A stretch of 64,000 nucleotides of DNA from Propionivibrio hellwigii (lineage in GTDB: Bacteria; Pseudomonadota; Gammaproteobacteria; Burkholderiales; Rhodocyclaceae). Made by a program: the position numbers and the translations under genes. The notes under the pieces are model-generated. The model saw nothing but the letters and a program-made list of their open reading frames with translations, ran no database searches and had not been told where the DNA came from. The stretch lies in assembly GCF_041770905.1 (NCBI RefSeq), contig NZ_JBEUWX010000002.1:310001-374000 (forward strand), given 5' to 3'. Positions 26,725-34,959 of this stretch are shown piece by piece (within the stretch, counting starts at the first letter, position 1; every line of letters begins with the position of its first letter).

Positions 26725-27168
26725 ATGAGCAAAACCGTCACGCTGCGTGCGCCACGGGATCGCTGCCGGCAAGTCGCGCTGTTTGAAATCGGCGGGTTAC
26801 TGCTGATTACGCCGCCGTTCATCTGGCTAAGCGGTGTGCCGGCCAAAACCTCGTTCGGTCTGATGGCGTTGATCGCCTTGATCGCCGCTTGCTGGAACGC
26901 CGTCTACAACACCTTGTTCGACTGGGTGGAAGGCCGGCTGACCGGGCGCAACGCCGACCGGAGGCCGCATCTGCTCCGCATTGTGCATGCACTCGGTTTT
27001 GAGTTCGGGCTGCTCGTCATCACGCTGCCCTTGATCGTGGTCTGGACGGGCATGGGCTGGCTGGAAGCGCTGATCGCCGATATCGCGGTGGCGCTGGCTT
27101 ACGTTGCCTATGCCTTCATTTTCAATCTGGCCTACGACCGCTGTTTTCCGATTGTCGGCAAGGCCTGA
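26725..27168 (+). CDS. PACE family efflux transporter
   Basis: A 147-aa inner-membrane protein with four helices in two tandem bacterial transmembrane-pair (PF05232) domains. Members such as AceI pump out chlorhexidine and other biocides, or short diamines, by proton exchange. Landmarks are RCRQVALFEIGGLLLITP, where the Glu corresponds to the essential acidic residue of helix 1, AACWNAVYNTLFDWVE and the repeat counterpart RIVHALGFEFGLLVITLPL...AYAFIFNLAYDR. The GC-rich composition returns here after the tae4-tai4 patch. No strong ribosome binding site is seen before 26725. Confidence 0.88.
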   Translation: MSKTVTLRAPRDRCRQVALFEIGGLLLITPPFIWLSGVPAKTSFGLMALIALIAACWNAVYNTLFDWVEGRLTGRNADRRPHLLRIVHALGFEFGLLVITLPLIVVWTGMGWLEALIADIAVALAYVAYAFIFNLAYDRCFPIVGKA

Positions 27169-27172
27169 AAAC

Positions 27173-27260
27173 TATAGCGGCTTTCCTTGTCAACATAACT
27201 GCGTTGCTGTGTTGGCTGGGCTTTGCCGTATTGCTCAACCTGCTGCTGCCGCGCTCGCCG
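27173..27260. repeat. Possible degenerate Correia-like element
   Basis: Starting four bases after the PACE stop codon, TATAGCGGCTTTCCTTG is followed by ACTGCGTTG and TTGCCGTATTGCTC in the order found in the better copies at 28211-28310 (reverse strand). The 3' part is not alignable by eye. It reads as a decayed copy or the start of one. Confidence 0.35.
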
Positions 27261-27311
27261 GCAGAAGCGCTCCGCAAACCCGCGCAAACAGATCAGAAAA
27301 CATAAATCGCG

Positions 27312-27340
27312 CTGAAGCCCTTTAAACACAAGGGCTTCAG
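27312..27340. terminator. Perfect hairpin in repeat region
   Basis: CTGAAGCCCTT (27312-27322) and AAGGGCTTCAG (27330-27340) form an 11-bp stem with a seven-base loop. It could act as a terminator for the PACE gene, though only a weak A/T-rich tail follows. The stem sequence also resembles the ends of 40-bp repeat units (CTGAAGCCC and GGGCTTCAG), so it may be one shortened unit. Confidence 0.45.
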
Positions 27341-27445
27341 AGCATCAAAAAATATAATGACTGCTTCGCTCGTTTTTTTAAAGGGGAGCTGCTTCAAAGG
27401 GCTGAGGGGTTAACAGCCTATTTTTCACATGGCAAAGTTCGAGCC

Positions 27446-27546
27446 ATAGCGTCTTCCTTTGCCAAAATACTACGTTGGCTCGCCTTGCCGTACTCGTACT
27501 GCCTGCGGCTCGCCGCCTTGTCTTTTGGCAAAGTTAAGCCGCTATA
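27446..27546 (-). repeat. Correia-like miniature element, full copy, inverted
   Basis: About 100 bp bounded by ATAGCGTCTT and AAGCCGCTATA. The core reads, in order, ACGTTGGCTCGCCTTGCCG, TACTCGTACTG, CTGCGGCTCGCCGCCTTGTC and TTTTGGCAAAG. On the other strand it aligns with the copy at 28211-28310 along most of its length. A partial copy (27431-27447, GGCAAAGTTCGAGCCAT) abuts it on the left. From memory the core closely resembles the Neisseria Correia repeat enclosed element. Confidence 0.7.
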
Positions 27547-27569
27547 TTTTTGGTATCTCAAATATGGGC

Positions 27570-27689
27570 GCCCTGAAGCCCGCGTATTTAGGGCATCTCC
27601 GGTATCCATGCCCTGAAGGCCTTTATTCATAAAGGTTTCAGAGGTGCCTGCCCGCAAACGCCCAATCCACGCGGGTTTCCGGGTATGCT
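27570..27689. repeat. 40-bp tandem repeat array, three units
   Basis: Three units in exact 40-bp register, starting at 27570, 27610 and 27650. Unit 1 has GCCCGCGTATTTAGGGC, unit 2 GGCCTTTATTCATAAAGG and unit 3 CGCAAACGCCCAATCCACG with CGGGTTTCCGGG. Each contains its own inverted repeat, with different stem sequences, so pairing is kept while bases change. Confidence 0.8.
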
Positions 27690-27872
27690 CTTTCGCGTAT
27701 TCGATCACTACGAAGCACCCAGAAACCCCTTTAGGCGCAGCCGCAGGCGCGGGGAAGCTTGGCGGAATCAAGGGCTTGATTGTCTGAGCGCAGCGAGTTT
27801 TCAAGCCCGCCGCACAAGTACCACTCCAACCCGAGGCAAGGGGTTTTCTGCGCCTGGAGTCGCGTTTCTTTG

Positions 27873-27906
27873 CTGACTTTCTTTGGCGAGGCAAAGAAAG
27901 TCAGCG
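27873..27906. repeat. 14-bp perfect inverted repeat
   Basis: GCTGACTTTCTTTG (27873-27886) and CAAAGAAAGTCAGC (27893-27906) make a perfect stem with a six-base loop. It lies in the middle segment (27690-28007) between two 40-bp arrays. Sequences of this type, with the neighbouring GCGCAGCGAG and GGCAAGGGGTTTTCTGCGC, recur between genes in many beta- and gammaproteobacteria as far as I recall. No gene is supported in the middle segment. Confidence 0.6.
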
Positions 27907-28007
27907 GGGCGCGCTACCGCACAGCGCAACGGCATCAAAAGGAGTTTCGTGGGTGGAGGTCAGTGCGCATGCGGAGGAAATTCTTGTTTTTAGTTTCATG
28001 GCACCTG

Positions 28008-28127
28008 CCCGCTAGCCCGCGTATTTAGGGCATTTCCGAGAGGGGTGCTCTAAAACCCTTATAAATAGGGCGTTCCAGAGGTGCCTGCCCGCAAACGCCC
28101 TATTCACGCGGGGTTCAGGGCACCCAT
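28008..28127. repeat. 40-bp tandem repeat array, three units
   Basis: Three units in exact 40-bp register from 28008, 28048 and 28088. Unit 1 has AGCCCGCGTATTTAGGGC, unit 2 ACCCTTATAAATAGGGC, unit 3 CGCAAACGCCCTATTCACG. The junction AGAGGTGCCTGCCCGCAAAC is identical to that at 27640-27660, so this array and the one at 27570 probably share a recent origin. Confidence 0.8.
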
Positions 28128-28145
28128 ATTTAAGACACAAAAAAT

Positions 28146-28212
28146 ATAGCGGCTCGGCTTTGCCAAAAGACAAGGCGAGCCAACGCCGTATTTTGGCGAA
28201 GGAAGCCGCTAT
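28146..28212 (+). repeat. Correia-like miniature element, short copy
   Basis: A 67-bp copy with ATAGCGGCT and AGCCGCTAT as exact inverted ends. The interior has TTGCCAAAAGACAAGGCGAG, AACGCCGTATTTTGGCG, but lacks the middle GCGG...TACGAGCAGTACGGC segment present in the neighbouring full copy. It is the cleanest example of the element's inverted ends. Confidence 0.7.
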
Positions 28213-28310
28213 GGCTCGATTTTGCCAAAAGACAAGGCGGTAAGCCGCTGACAGTACGAGCAGTACGGCAAGGCGAGCCAACGCAGTATTTTGGCGAAGG
28301 AAGCCGCTAT
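28211..28310 (+). repeat. Correia-like miniature element, full copy next to recJ
   Basis: A 100-bp copy with TTTTGCCAAAAGACAAGGCG, CAGTACGAGCAGTACGGC, AAGGCGAGCCAACGC, AGTATTTTGGCG and the end AAGCCGCTAT. It shares its left boundary with the short copy and stops one base before the recJ stop codon. It is in opposite orientation to the copy at 27446-27546. Transcription of recJ runs into it, so it can shape the recJ mRNA 3' end. Confidence 0.7.
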
Positions 28311-28311
28311 T

Positions 28312-30165
28312 TCAGGCTTTGCCCGTGTTTTCGAGATATTCGATGATCAGTTGCAGGTTCTGCACGCCGTTGAATTCGTTGATGGATAGTCGGTAAACGG
28401 CGCGAATTGTGCCGTGGACGGCATCGCTGAAGTTGAAGCAGATGCCGTCGAACAGCGCCGCGCCCTTGCGCAAACGCAGCTTTAGGTGCCTGTCTTTGAG
28501 CAGACGTTGGTGCTCGACGACGAATTCGTCGGCAAACAGCGGCGGCGGAAAGCTTTGTCCCCAGACTTCTTCATCCAGCATCTTTGCCGTTTCGAGCGAC
28601 AGATAGCCTGTTTCCAGCGCGCCGTCGGTTTCCAGCGTGCGGGTCAGCGCGGCGGGGTCGAGCAGTTCACGGGCCACTTCGACCAGACATGCCCGGAAGC
28701 GGGAGAAATCCGCCTCCATGATGCTTGCGCCGGCGGCCATGGCGTGCCCGCCAAAACGCTTGAGCAGGCCGGGCGCGCGTTTGTCAATCAGGTCGAGGAC
28801 ATCGCGCAGGTGCAGGCCGGGAATCGAGCGGCCGGAGCCTTTCAGCTCGCTGTCGGCGGCAGGCGCGTCGGCAGTGGGCACTGAATCTTCAGAATCCTCA
28901 CTCCGGTCAGGTCGCTGTCCTTTGCTGCGAGCAAAGACGAATACCGGCCGATGGCGCTGTTCCTTGATGCGCGCGGCCAGGATACCGATGACGCCTTGAT
29001 GCCAGGCGGGGTCGAAGAGTGCGATGGCGGCCTCGTCGGATGCTTCCGTGCCGCCGTCCGCATAGGCTGAATCCGCCATTCCGGCCAGGGCGCACATCGC
29101 CTGTTCCTGCATGTCGGCCTCGATGGTTTTGCGTTCCCGATTGTAGGCGTCGAGCTGTTGCGCCAGATTGAGGGCGTAAGCTTCGTCGTTGGTGAGCAGG
29201 GTTTCGATGCCGGTCGACATGTCGGCCAGACGGCCGGCGGCGTTGAGGCGCGGCCCGGCGACGAAGCCGAGGTCGAACGCCGTAGCCCGTGCCGGGTCGC
29301 GGCCGGCAGCGCGGAGCAGCGCGCGCAGACCGGGCGTCAGCCTGCCCGCGCGGATGCGCTTTAAGCCCTGGTGTACAAGAAGGCGGTTGTTGTGGTCGAG
29401 CGGGACGACATCGGCGACGGTACCGAGTGCGACGAGATCGAGCAACGATGCAAGGTTCGGCTCGCTGCCATCGGCAAAGTGCCCGCGCGCGCGCAGTTCG
29501 GCGCGCAGCGCCAGCATGACGTAGAAGATGACGCCGACGCCGGCCAGGCTCTTGCTTGGGAAATCACAGCCCGGCTGATTCGGATTGACGATGCAGTCGG
29601 CCTCGGGCAGGGTTGCGCCGGGCAGGTGATGGTCGGTGATCAGTGTCGTCATGCCGAGTTCCCGGGCGCGGGCGATGCCGTCGAGGCTGGCGATGCCGTT
29701 ATCGACGGTCACGAGCAGTTCGCAGCCGCGCGCTGCTGCCATGTCGGCGAGCGGCGGCGTCAGGCCGTAGCCATCGGTAAAACGGCTGGGCACCAGGTAA
29801 TCGACATGAACGCCGTGCGCACCGGCCAGCGCCCGTAAGGCACGGATGCCGACGGCGCAGGCCGTGGCGCCGTCGCAGTCGTAGTCGGCAACGATGAGGA
29901 TTTTTGCCTGCGCCTCGATGGCATCGGCGAGCAGTACGGCGGCGTCGGCCGCATGGGTCAGGCGTTCGGGCGGCAGCAGTGCGGCGAGGCCGTAATCGAG
30001 TTCGTTGCGGCCGGCGATGCCGCGCGCAGCGTACAGGCGCGCCAGCAGGGGATGCACGCCGTCCTGTTCGAGCTGCCACTGGCTGCGCGGCGATGCGCGG
30101 CGGGCGCTCAGGCGGGTGGAATGTGTGTTGTGGGCGTCAAAGGCGTTCGAGTCGGATAGGGTCAT
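28312..30165 (-). CDS. recJ: Single-stranded-DNA-specific exonuclease RecJ
   Basis: RecJ degrades single-stranded DNA 5' to 3' in recombination and mismatch repair. The DHH phosphoesterase core is clear: ILIVADYDCDGATACAVGIRAL (motif I, normally DYDADG), VTVDNGIASLDGI, LITDHHLPGATLPEADCIVNP (the DHH motif) and LVALGTVADVVPL. The DHHA1 domain appears as GGHAMAAGASI, and the C-terminal part carries the OB-like region. At 617 aa it is slightly longer than the E. coli enzyme. The Cys in DYDCDG replaces the more usual Ala and leaves the metal-binding aspartates intact. Its 3' end abuts a Correia-like element. It is divergent from lolC. Confidence 0.92.
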   Translation of the reverse strand: MTLSDSNAFDAHNTHSTRLSARRASPRSQWQLEQDGVHPLLARLYAARGIAGRNELDYGLAALLPPERLTHAADAAVLLADAIEAQAKILIVADYDCDGATACAVGIRALRALAGAHGVHVDYLVPSRFTDGYGLTPPLADMAAARGCELLVTVDNGIASLDGIARARELGMTTLITDHHLPGATLPEADCIVNPNQPGCDFPSKSLAGVGVIFYVMLALRAELRARGHFADGSEPNLASLLDLVALGTVADVVPLDHNNRLLVHQGLKRIRAGRLTPGLRALLRAAGRDPARATAFDLGFVAGPRLNAAGRLADMSTGIETLLTNDEAYALNLAQQLDAYNRERKTIEADMQEQAMCALAGMADSAYADGGTEASDEAAIALFDPAWHQGVIGILAARIKEQRHRPVFVFARSKGQRPDRSEDSEDSVPTADAPAADSELKGSGRSIPGLHLRDVLDLIDKRAPGLLKRFGGHAMAAGASIMEADFSRFRACLVEVARELLDPAALTRTLETDGALETGYLSLETAKMLDEEVWGQSFPPPLFADEFVVEHQRLLKDRHLKLRLRKGAALFDGICFNFSDAVHGTIRAVYRLSINEFNGVQNLQLIIEYLENTGKA

Positions 30166-30339
30166 CGTTTTATTTGCGCGTTATTGCGTGTCGTGGTTCA
30201 TCGGTGCGGCCGGCGACCTGCTGCGCTTTAAATTTGTGGAAGGCCGCAGGCCGCAGGCACCGGTAAAGGGTGCGGAAAAGTGTACTATAGGCGCCTTGTT
30301 CATCTTTCATCGGGCCACCGCGCAGATACCGCACAGAAT

Positions 30340-31587
30340 ATGGCATTGCCTTATGAATTGGCCATTGGTTTGCGCTACACGCGCGCCAAGCGGCGTAACC
30401 ATTTTATTTCCTTCATCTCGCTGATTTCGATGCTCGGCATTGCGCTGGGGGTGACGGCGCTGATCGTCGTGCTGTCGGTGATGAATGGCTTCCAGAGCGA
30501 GCTGCGTGGCCGCATCCTGGCGGTTGTCTCGCATATCCAGATCAGCGGAGCCAATGGTGATATGACCGGCTGGGATGCAGTGGCGGCGCAGGCCTCCGGA
30601 CAGCCGCATGTGCTGGCCGCTGCGCCTTATGTGCAGGCGCAGGGGATGCTCTCTTCCGGCCAGTCGGTGCGCGGCGCGATGGTACGCGGCATTTTGCCGG
30701 AGCTGGAAGACAAGGTGGCCGATTTTAGGCCGCATATGAAGGAAGGGACGCTCGAGTCGCTGACGCCGGGTTCGTTCAATGTTGTGCTGGGCAGCGAACT
30801 GGCGCGCGCATTGGGCGTTTTTGTTGGTGACAAGGTGACGGTGATCGCGCCGCAGGGCGTGGTGACGCCCGCCGGTGTCCTGCCGCGCCTGAAGACGTTT
30901 ACCGTGAGCGGTGTTTTTGAAGTGGGCATGTTCGAGTACGACAGCGGAATGGCCTTGATCCGCATGGAAGATGCGCAGCTATTGTATCGGCTCGATGACC
31001 GCGTTTCTGGCGTGCGCCTGAAGCTCGATGACCTGTTCATGGCGCCGCGCGTGGTGCGCCAGCTGGCGAATACGCTCAATACGCCGGCCTATATCAGCGA
31101 CTGGACGCAGAGTCATGCAAATTTCTTCCGCGCTGTGCAAATCGAGAAAAACATGATGTTCATCATTCTTTCGTTGATCGTTGCCGTCGCTGCGTTCAAT
31201 ATCGTTTCGACACTGGTCATGGCGGTGACCGACAAGCAGGCGGATATTGCCATTTTGCGCACATTGGGTGCCAGCCCGCACAGCATCATGGGCATCTTTA
31301 TCGTCCAGGGTGCGTTGATCGGCTTTATCGGCCTGGGACTCGGCGTCGTTGGCGGTGTGACGCTGGCGCTCAATATCGATGTGGTCGTGCCGTTTATCGA
31401 GCGCGTGCTCGGTACGCAACTGTTCGACAAGCAGGTGTATTACATCCCCAGTCTGCCTTCCGAACTGCAATGGCGTGATGTGACGACCGTGACGGGCGTT
31501 TCCTTTATCCTGTCGCTGGTGGCGACGTTGTATCCCAGTTGGCGCGCTTCGCGCGTCAATCCGGCAGAGGCGCTGCGTTATGAGTAA
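30340..31587 (+). CDS. lolC: Lipoprotein-releasing ABC transporter permease LolC/LolE
   Basis: An inner-membrane permease that extracts outer-membrane lipoproteins and passes them to LolA. The N-terminus (PYELAIGLRYTRAKRRNHFISFISLISMLGIALGVTAL) is the family hallmark. A large periplasmic domain of about 220 residues sits between helix 1 and helices 2-4, and the end RASRVNPAEALRYE is characteristic. I start at 30340 rather than 30280 because homologues begin with MALPYELAIG or similar. With only one permease gene before lolD, the system is probably the single-permease (LolF-like, LolF2D2) type found outside enterobacteria. Its stop overlaps lolD by 8 bases. Confidence 0.92.
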   Translation: MALPYELAIGLRYTRAKRRNHFISFISLISMLGIALGVTALIVVLSVMNGFQSELRGRILAVVSHIQISGANGDMTGWDAVAAQASGQPHVLAAAPYVQAQGMLSSGQSVRGAMVRGILPELEDKVADFRPHMKEGTLESLTPGSFNVVLGSELARALGVFVGDKVTVIAPQGVVTPAGVLPRLKTFTVSGVFEVGMFEYDSGMALIRMEDAQLLYRLDDRVSGVRLKLDDLFMAPRVVRQLANTLNTPAYISDWTQSHANFFRAVQIEKNMMFIILSLIVAVAAFNIVSTLVMAVTDKQADIAILRTLGASPHSIMGIFIVQGALIGFIGLGLGVVGGVTLALNIDVVVPFIERVLGTQLFDKQVYYIPSLPSELQWRDVTTVTGVSFILSLVATLYPSWRASRVNPAEALRYE

Positions 31588-32287
31588 GGTTGAGAACATC
31601 GTGTTGGCCTGCCGCGGACTGCGTAAAGTATTCCGCGAAGGCGCTGGCGCGGCCAATAAGGTGCCGGTGTTGAGCGGCGTCGACCTTGCCGTGGCAGCGG
31701 GCGAACGTGTGGCGATCGTTGGCGCTTCTGGATCGGGTAAAAGTACGCTGCTGCATCTGCTCGGTGGCCTCGATACGCCGAGTGGCGGCGAAATCGTCTT
31801 GATGGGCAAAAATCTGGCTACGATTGGCGATGCCGAACGCGGTGAGCTGCGCAACCGTCATCTGGGTTTCGTTTACCAGTTCCATCATCTGCTGCCCGAA
31901 TTCAGCGCGCTGGAAAATGTGGCGATGCCGCTGATGATCCGGCGTGCGGAAAAAAGCGAGGCGGAAGCGCGTGCGGCGGCGATATTGACGGAGGTCGGGC
32001 TGGCGCATCGCCTGGACCATACGCCCTCAGAGCTTTCCGGTGGGGAGCGGCAGCGGGCGGCTATTGCGCGTGCGCTGGTGACCGAGCCGGCCTGCGTACT
32101 GGCTGATGAGCCGACCGGCAATCTCGACCGGCAGACCGCCGAAAGTGTGTTTGAGTTGATGCTCACCCTGAACCGATCGCGCCGGACGAGTTTTATCATT
32201 GTTACCCACGATACGGCGCTCGCCGGCCGCGCCGATCGTATCTTAACCTTGTGCGATGGCGTGCTGCATAATGCGTCGTTGTGCTGA
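31580..32287 (+). CDS. lolD: Lipoprotein-releasing ABC transporter ATPase LolD
   Basis: The ATPase partner of the LolC/E permease, 235 aa. Walker A is GASGSGKSTLLHLLGGLD, the LolD motif is FVYQFHHLLPEFSALENVAMPL, the signature is LSGGERQRAAIARAL and Walker B is VLADEPTGNLD. The FxYQFHHLLPEF stretch distinguishes LolD from MacB and FtsE. It is translationally coupled to the permease by an 8-base overlap. No clear terminator follows. Confidence 0.94.
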   Translation: MSKVENIVLACRGLRKVFREGAGAANKVPVLSGVDLAVAAGERVAIVGASGSGKSTLLHLLGGLDTPSGGEIVLMGKNLATIGDAERGELRNRHLGFVYQFHHLLPEFSALENVAMPLMIRRAEKSEAEARAAAILTEVGLAHRLDHTPSELSGGERQRAAIARALVTEPACVLADEPTGNLDRQTAESVFELMLTLNRSRRTSFIIVTHDTALAGRADRILTLCDGVLHNASLC

Positions 32288-32479
32288 CGCCTGGGTTTAA
32301 AGGCGGCAAGAGGGGGAAGGGCGGGCGTTCTATCTCGTCGAATATTTGAAAATGGGTTGTGGTGGTCGTGACACGAGACGGCTTTGCCGCGTATTTACTG
32401 TCTCTGAAAACGATAAAGTTTTCTTGATTGGCCAATGAGGATGGGTGGAAGGCGTATCACCCGTTCTTGTCGGTTTGAA

Positions 32480-33175
32480 TCACTGTTCCTGCATCGGTAC
32501 TCATTCCGCCATATCCAATCAAGGTAATGATCCCGAAAGCGGCAAGGCGTTCAGCAGGAAGTCAAGCATATCCAGTTTTCCCCGCTGTTTGCCTGCCGGA
32601 TGTTTGGAGATTTGGGGATGTATTGGATTGCTAGAGCAAAAATGAGTAGCCTAATCGGGATGTTGAGCAAGAATATCCAGTGCTACGAGAGATAGGTGGT
32701 GAGAAAACCGCTGACAGGCGAACCGACTACAGGCGCGGTGAGCTCCGGCGTAGTCATTCACGCGATGGCGTTCACCAGGTCGCGCTTGTCGCAGTTCTTC
32801 AGGACGGCCAGACGCCCTACGGGTACCATCATCACTCCCGCAATGCCCTGCACAAAACGCACGATGGCAAACTGCGTCAGGCTGTGGCAGAGCGAGCACA
32901 GGACGGAGGAGGCACCAATAAAGCCCAAAATGGCATAAGCGAACAGCGAACGTGTGCCATATCTGTCGGCCACCCCAGCCGCTGACGGGAATGAATACCG
33001 CCAGCGAAATCATCTATGCCGTGATGCCTACACTCATTCTGCCGCTTTCTACACCAAAGTTAGCAGCCATCTGCGGCAGGCCTGTGACCAAAGCGGTCGA
33101 ATCGATGTGTTCCATAAAAAAGCCACGGCTACAAAGGCGATGACTATTCATGAAACGTGCTGTTTCATCTGATTG
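32480..33175 (-). pseudogene. Decayed MFS multidrug transporter (DHA2/EmrB-like)
   Basis: Reading the minus strand from 33175 gives, across several frames, pieces of one MFS pump. They are FMEHIDSTALVTGLPQMA, FGVESGRMSVGITA, a TAG stop where Tyr is expected, MISLAVFIPVSGW, a frameshift, ADRYGTRSLFAYAILGFIGA, then SLTQFAIVRFVQGIAGVMM, another stop (TGA for Trp) before MTTPELTAPVVGSP, a third stop (TAG for Trp) before HWIFLLNIPI, and a further shift. The D-R-Y-G-T-R segment is the conserved loop 2-3 motif. A run of six T at the N-terminal region is also a frameshift point. Only about the first third of a normal 500-aa pump remains, so the gene is dead and truncated. The flanking 32288-32479 holds nothing I recognise. 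Confidence 0.85.
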
Positions 33176-33557
33176 CTTTCCTGGATCGGGTTATTGCGTT
33201 GCCTTTCAGGCAATTTTTTATTTATTCAGCTATAGACCAGCCTCTAACTGAATTCATCGTCTAGTGTTTACGGGCATTTTATGGAACGAAATGCTGTTTT
33301 TTCAGCGCATAGGGGCACATGAGGTTTTCCGTTATTCTCCGCTGGCGCAGGGAACAGTCTTTCGGCTTGAGAAGGCCAGTTTAGATCTAGTCTGTTCCCG
33401 CAACACGGAGAATAAGGCAAATGCCGTAAGGTGGATTGAGGCTAGGAATAAAATTGGCGGGCAAGCCGCCCGCCCTGATAACTTCTGCTAACTCATTACA
33501 GGCGTAGCTGACTACGCATGGTGGAATGAGCCGGCTTCACCTTTGCCTGCCAACTTT
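33176..33557. other. Gene-free stretch with degenerate repeat unit
   Basis: No gene is supported. At about 33257-33282, GTGTTTACGGGCATTTTATG matches part of a 40-bp family unit (compare 62330-62348). At 33338-33358 and 33389-33407 an imperfect inverted repeat (CTCCG...GGGAACAG against CTGTTCCCG...CGGAG) is visible. A GGCGGGC/GCCGCCCGCC hairpin occurs near 33456-33472. Confidence 0.4.
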
Positions 33558-34058
33558 TTAGTCGGCGCAGGCTTTGCCGCGATTAGGCTGGAAGCCTTTT
33601 GCTTTCGCATCGGCTTCGGTCATGTATTCCCCTTGTTTGGTCTTGCCGTACCAGCGCGTATTCGGGCAGTGGTAGATTTTTTTCGTCGCGTTGGCCCAAA
33701 CCATGCCGGGGGCGGCGGGTGCGCCTGCTGCCGTTGCCTGCTGTGCAGTATTTGTCTGCGGAGTGGTGGTGGCCGATGACGCATTGGGACTGGGAGTGGC
33801 ACCGGGAGCGGGGGATGCAGGCGGAGTAGCTTGACTGGCCGGATCGGTTGGGCTGGTGTTTGCGCTTGCGCCATACCATGTCTGTATGCCCTTGTGTCCG
33901 CGGCAGGCGCCTTGTTTATTCTTCCCCGTGTAATAGGTGCCGTCCTTGCATAATCCCGTTGCATTGGCGGGGGCGTCTGCTGGCGCTTGTGCAAAAGATG
34001 TACCGGTACCGGTAAAGAAGCAGGCGATGAGCAGGACAGAAAACAGGTTTTTTCTCAT
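33558..34058 (-). CDS. DUF3761 domain protein, secreted
   Basis: A small exported protein of unknown function, 166 aa from the chosen start. The signal peptide (MRKNLFSVLLIACFFTGTGTSFA) precedes a DUF3761 motif, GLCKDGTYYTGKNKQGACRGHKGIQTWYG. A low-complexity Pro/Ala/Thr/Ser linker of about 60 residues follows. The C-terminal domain MVWANATKKIYHCPNTRWYGKTKQGEYMTE contains the other Cys pair and resembles short secreted proteins of betaproteobacteria. The start at 34058 is fixed by AAGGAG nine bases upstream and by the signal peptide; 25 further codons upstream are non-homologous. The four cysteines probably form disulfides in the periplasm. Confidence 0.8.
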   Translation of the reverse strand: MRKNLFSVLLIACFFTGTGTSFAQAPADAPANATGLCKDGTYYTGKNKQGACRGHKGIQTWYGASANTSPTDPASQATPPASPAPGATPSPNASSATTTPQTNTAQQATAAGAPAAPGMVWANATKKIYHCPNTRWYGKTKQGEYMTEADAKAKGFQPNRGKACAD

Positions 34059-34418
34059 GGCATTTTTCTCCTTGGGATAAATTAATGTCTGGAAAACCCG
34101 CTGTGGTTTTGCGCGGATGTATGGATTAGGCAAACAGGAGTTTATGCAAAAACACTAGTGCTGCCAAGATGTATTCCGGTTAAAGAGGGCGTGGGGCGAA
34201 TCTTTATTTTTAATGATTAAGCTGCTGAGACGCATCACAGGACAGTAATCAGCCATCAATAATTAATTTTTTCCTCTGCGGCCTTGTGTCCTCCCCAGAG
34301 CATTTCCGGCGATGGCGGATATCGTGGTTTTGTATTTTGATGGCAATCCTGGAAAACAAGCGCCCCACTTGAGGCCAGGAGGAGTGGGTATCGTATTATC
34401 TCTTCTAGAATGATTTAA
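34059..34418. other. Gene-free stretch before tRNA-Pro
   Basis: About 360 bases holding the promoter and leader of the DUF3761 gene (minus strand), then mixed-composition DNA. Short open frames here look like chance. An AT-rich segment at 34200-34270 might hold promoter elements but no motif is clear. Confidence 0.35.
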
Positions 34419-34496
<78 letters not shown>

Positions 34497-34587
34497 CAGG
34501 CGCGGATTATAACCGATGTTCTGCTGATGGAGTATGAATAAGTGGGAATCAATGAAGGATGAACGTATTTACCTGATCGCTAGCGGG

Positions 34588-34959
34588 TTAAGGATCAGTT
34601 TTCAGAAGTTCGGCAATTTTCCGCAACGTCTTGCCCAAAGCCTCTGGTGTTATGGAGGAGGGATTTGACTTGTTTTTGTCAGCTTCATCAAGCTGGCTGC
34701 GTGCGCCATTGATCGTAAACCCCTGGTTATAGAGCAGTTCGCGGATACGGCGGACAAGCAGAACTTCGTGATGCTGGTAATAACGGCGATTACCGCGGCG
34801 CTTGACAGGTTTGAGTTGGGCGAATTCCTGCTCCCAGTAGCGCAGTACATGCGGTTTGACATCGCACAGCTCACTTACCTCGCCAATCGTAAAGTAGCGC
34901 TTGGCGGGAATCGGTGGGAGTGGTGTTTTCCCGGCGTCCTTAAGATGGCTGAGTCCCAT
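34588..34959 (-). CDS. MerR family transcriptional regulator
   Basis: A 123-aa DNA-binding protein with an N-terminal winged helix (RYFTIGEVSELCDVKPHVLRYWEQEF...LKPVKRRGNRRYY) and a following helix pair (VLLVRRIRELLYNQGFTINGARSQL). It lacks cysteines and a ligand domain, so it is the short, metal-independent type that routinely follows ihfA in betaproteobacteria; its target is unknown to me. The N-terminus is uncertain: ATG at 34959 fits homologue length best, while GTG at 34980 keeps the frame open. Both overlap the 3' end of ihfA, so translation is coupled. Confidence 0.88.
   Translation of the reverse strand: MGLSHLKDAGKTPLPPIPAKRYFTIGEVSELCDVKPHVLRYWEQEFAQLKPVKRRGNRRYYQHHEVLLVRRIRELLYNQGFTINGARSQLDEADKNKSNPSSITPEALGKTLRKIAELLKTDP

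Noticed and set aside
33264..33491. 75-codon plus-strand frame after the MFS relic
   Set aside because: It contains a degenerate 40-bp repeat piece and an imperfect inverted repeat, lacks a ribosome binding site and matches no family.
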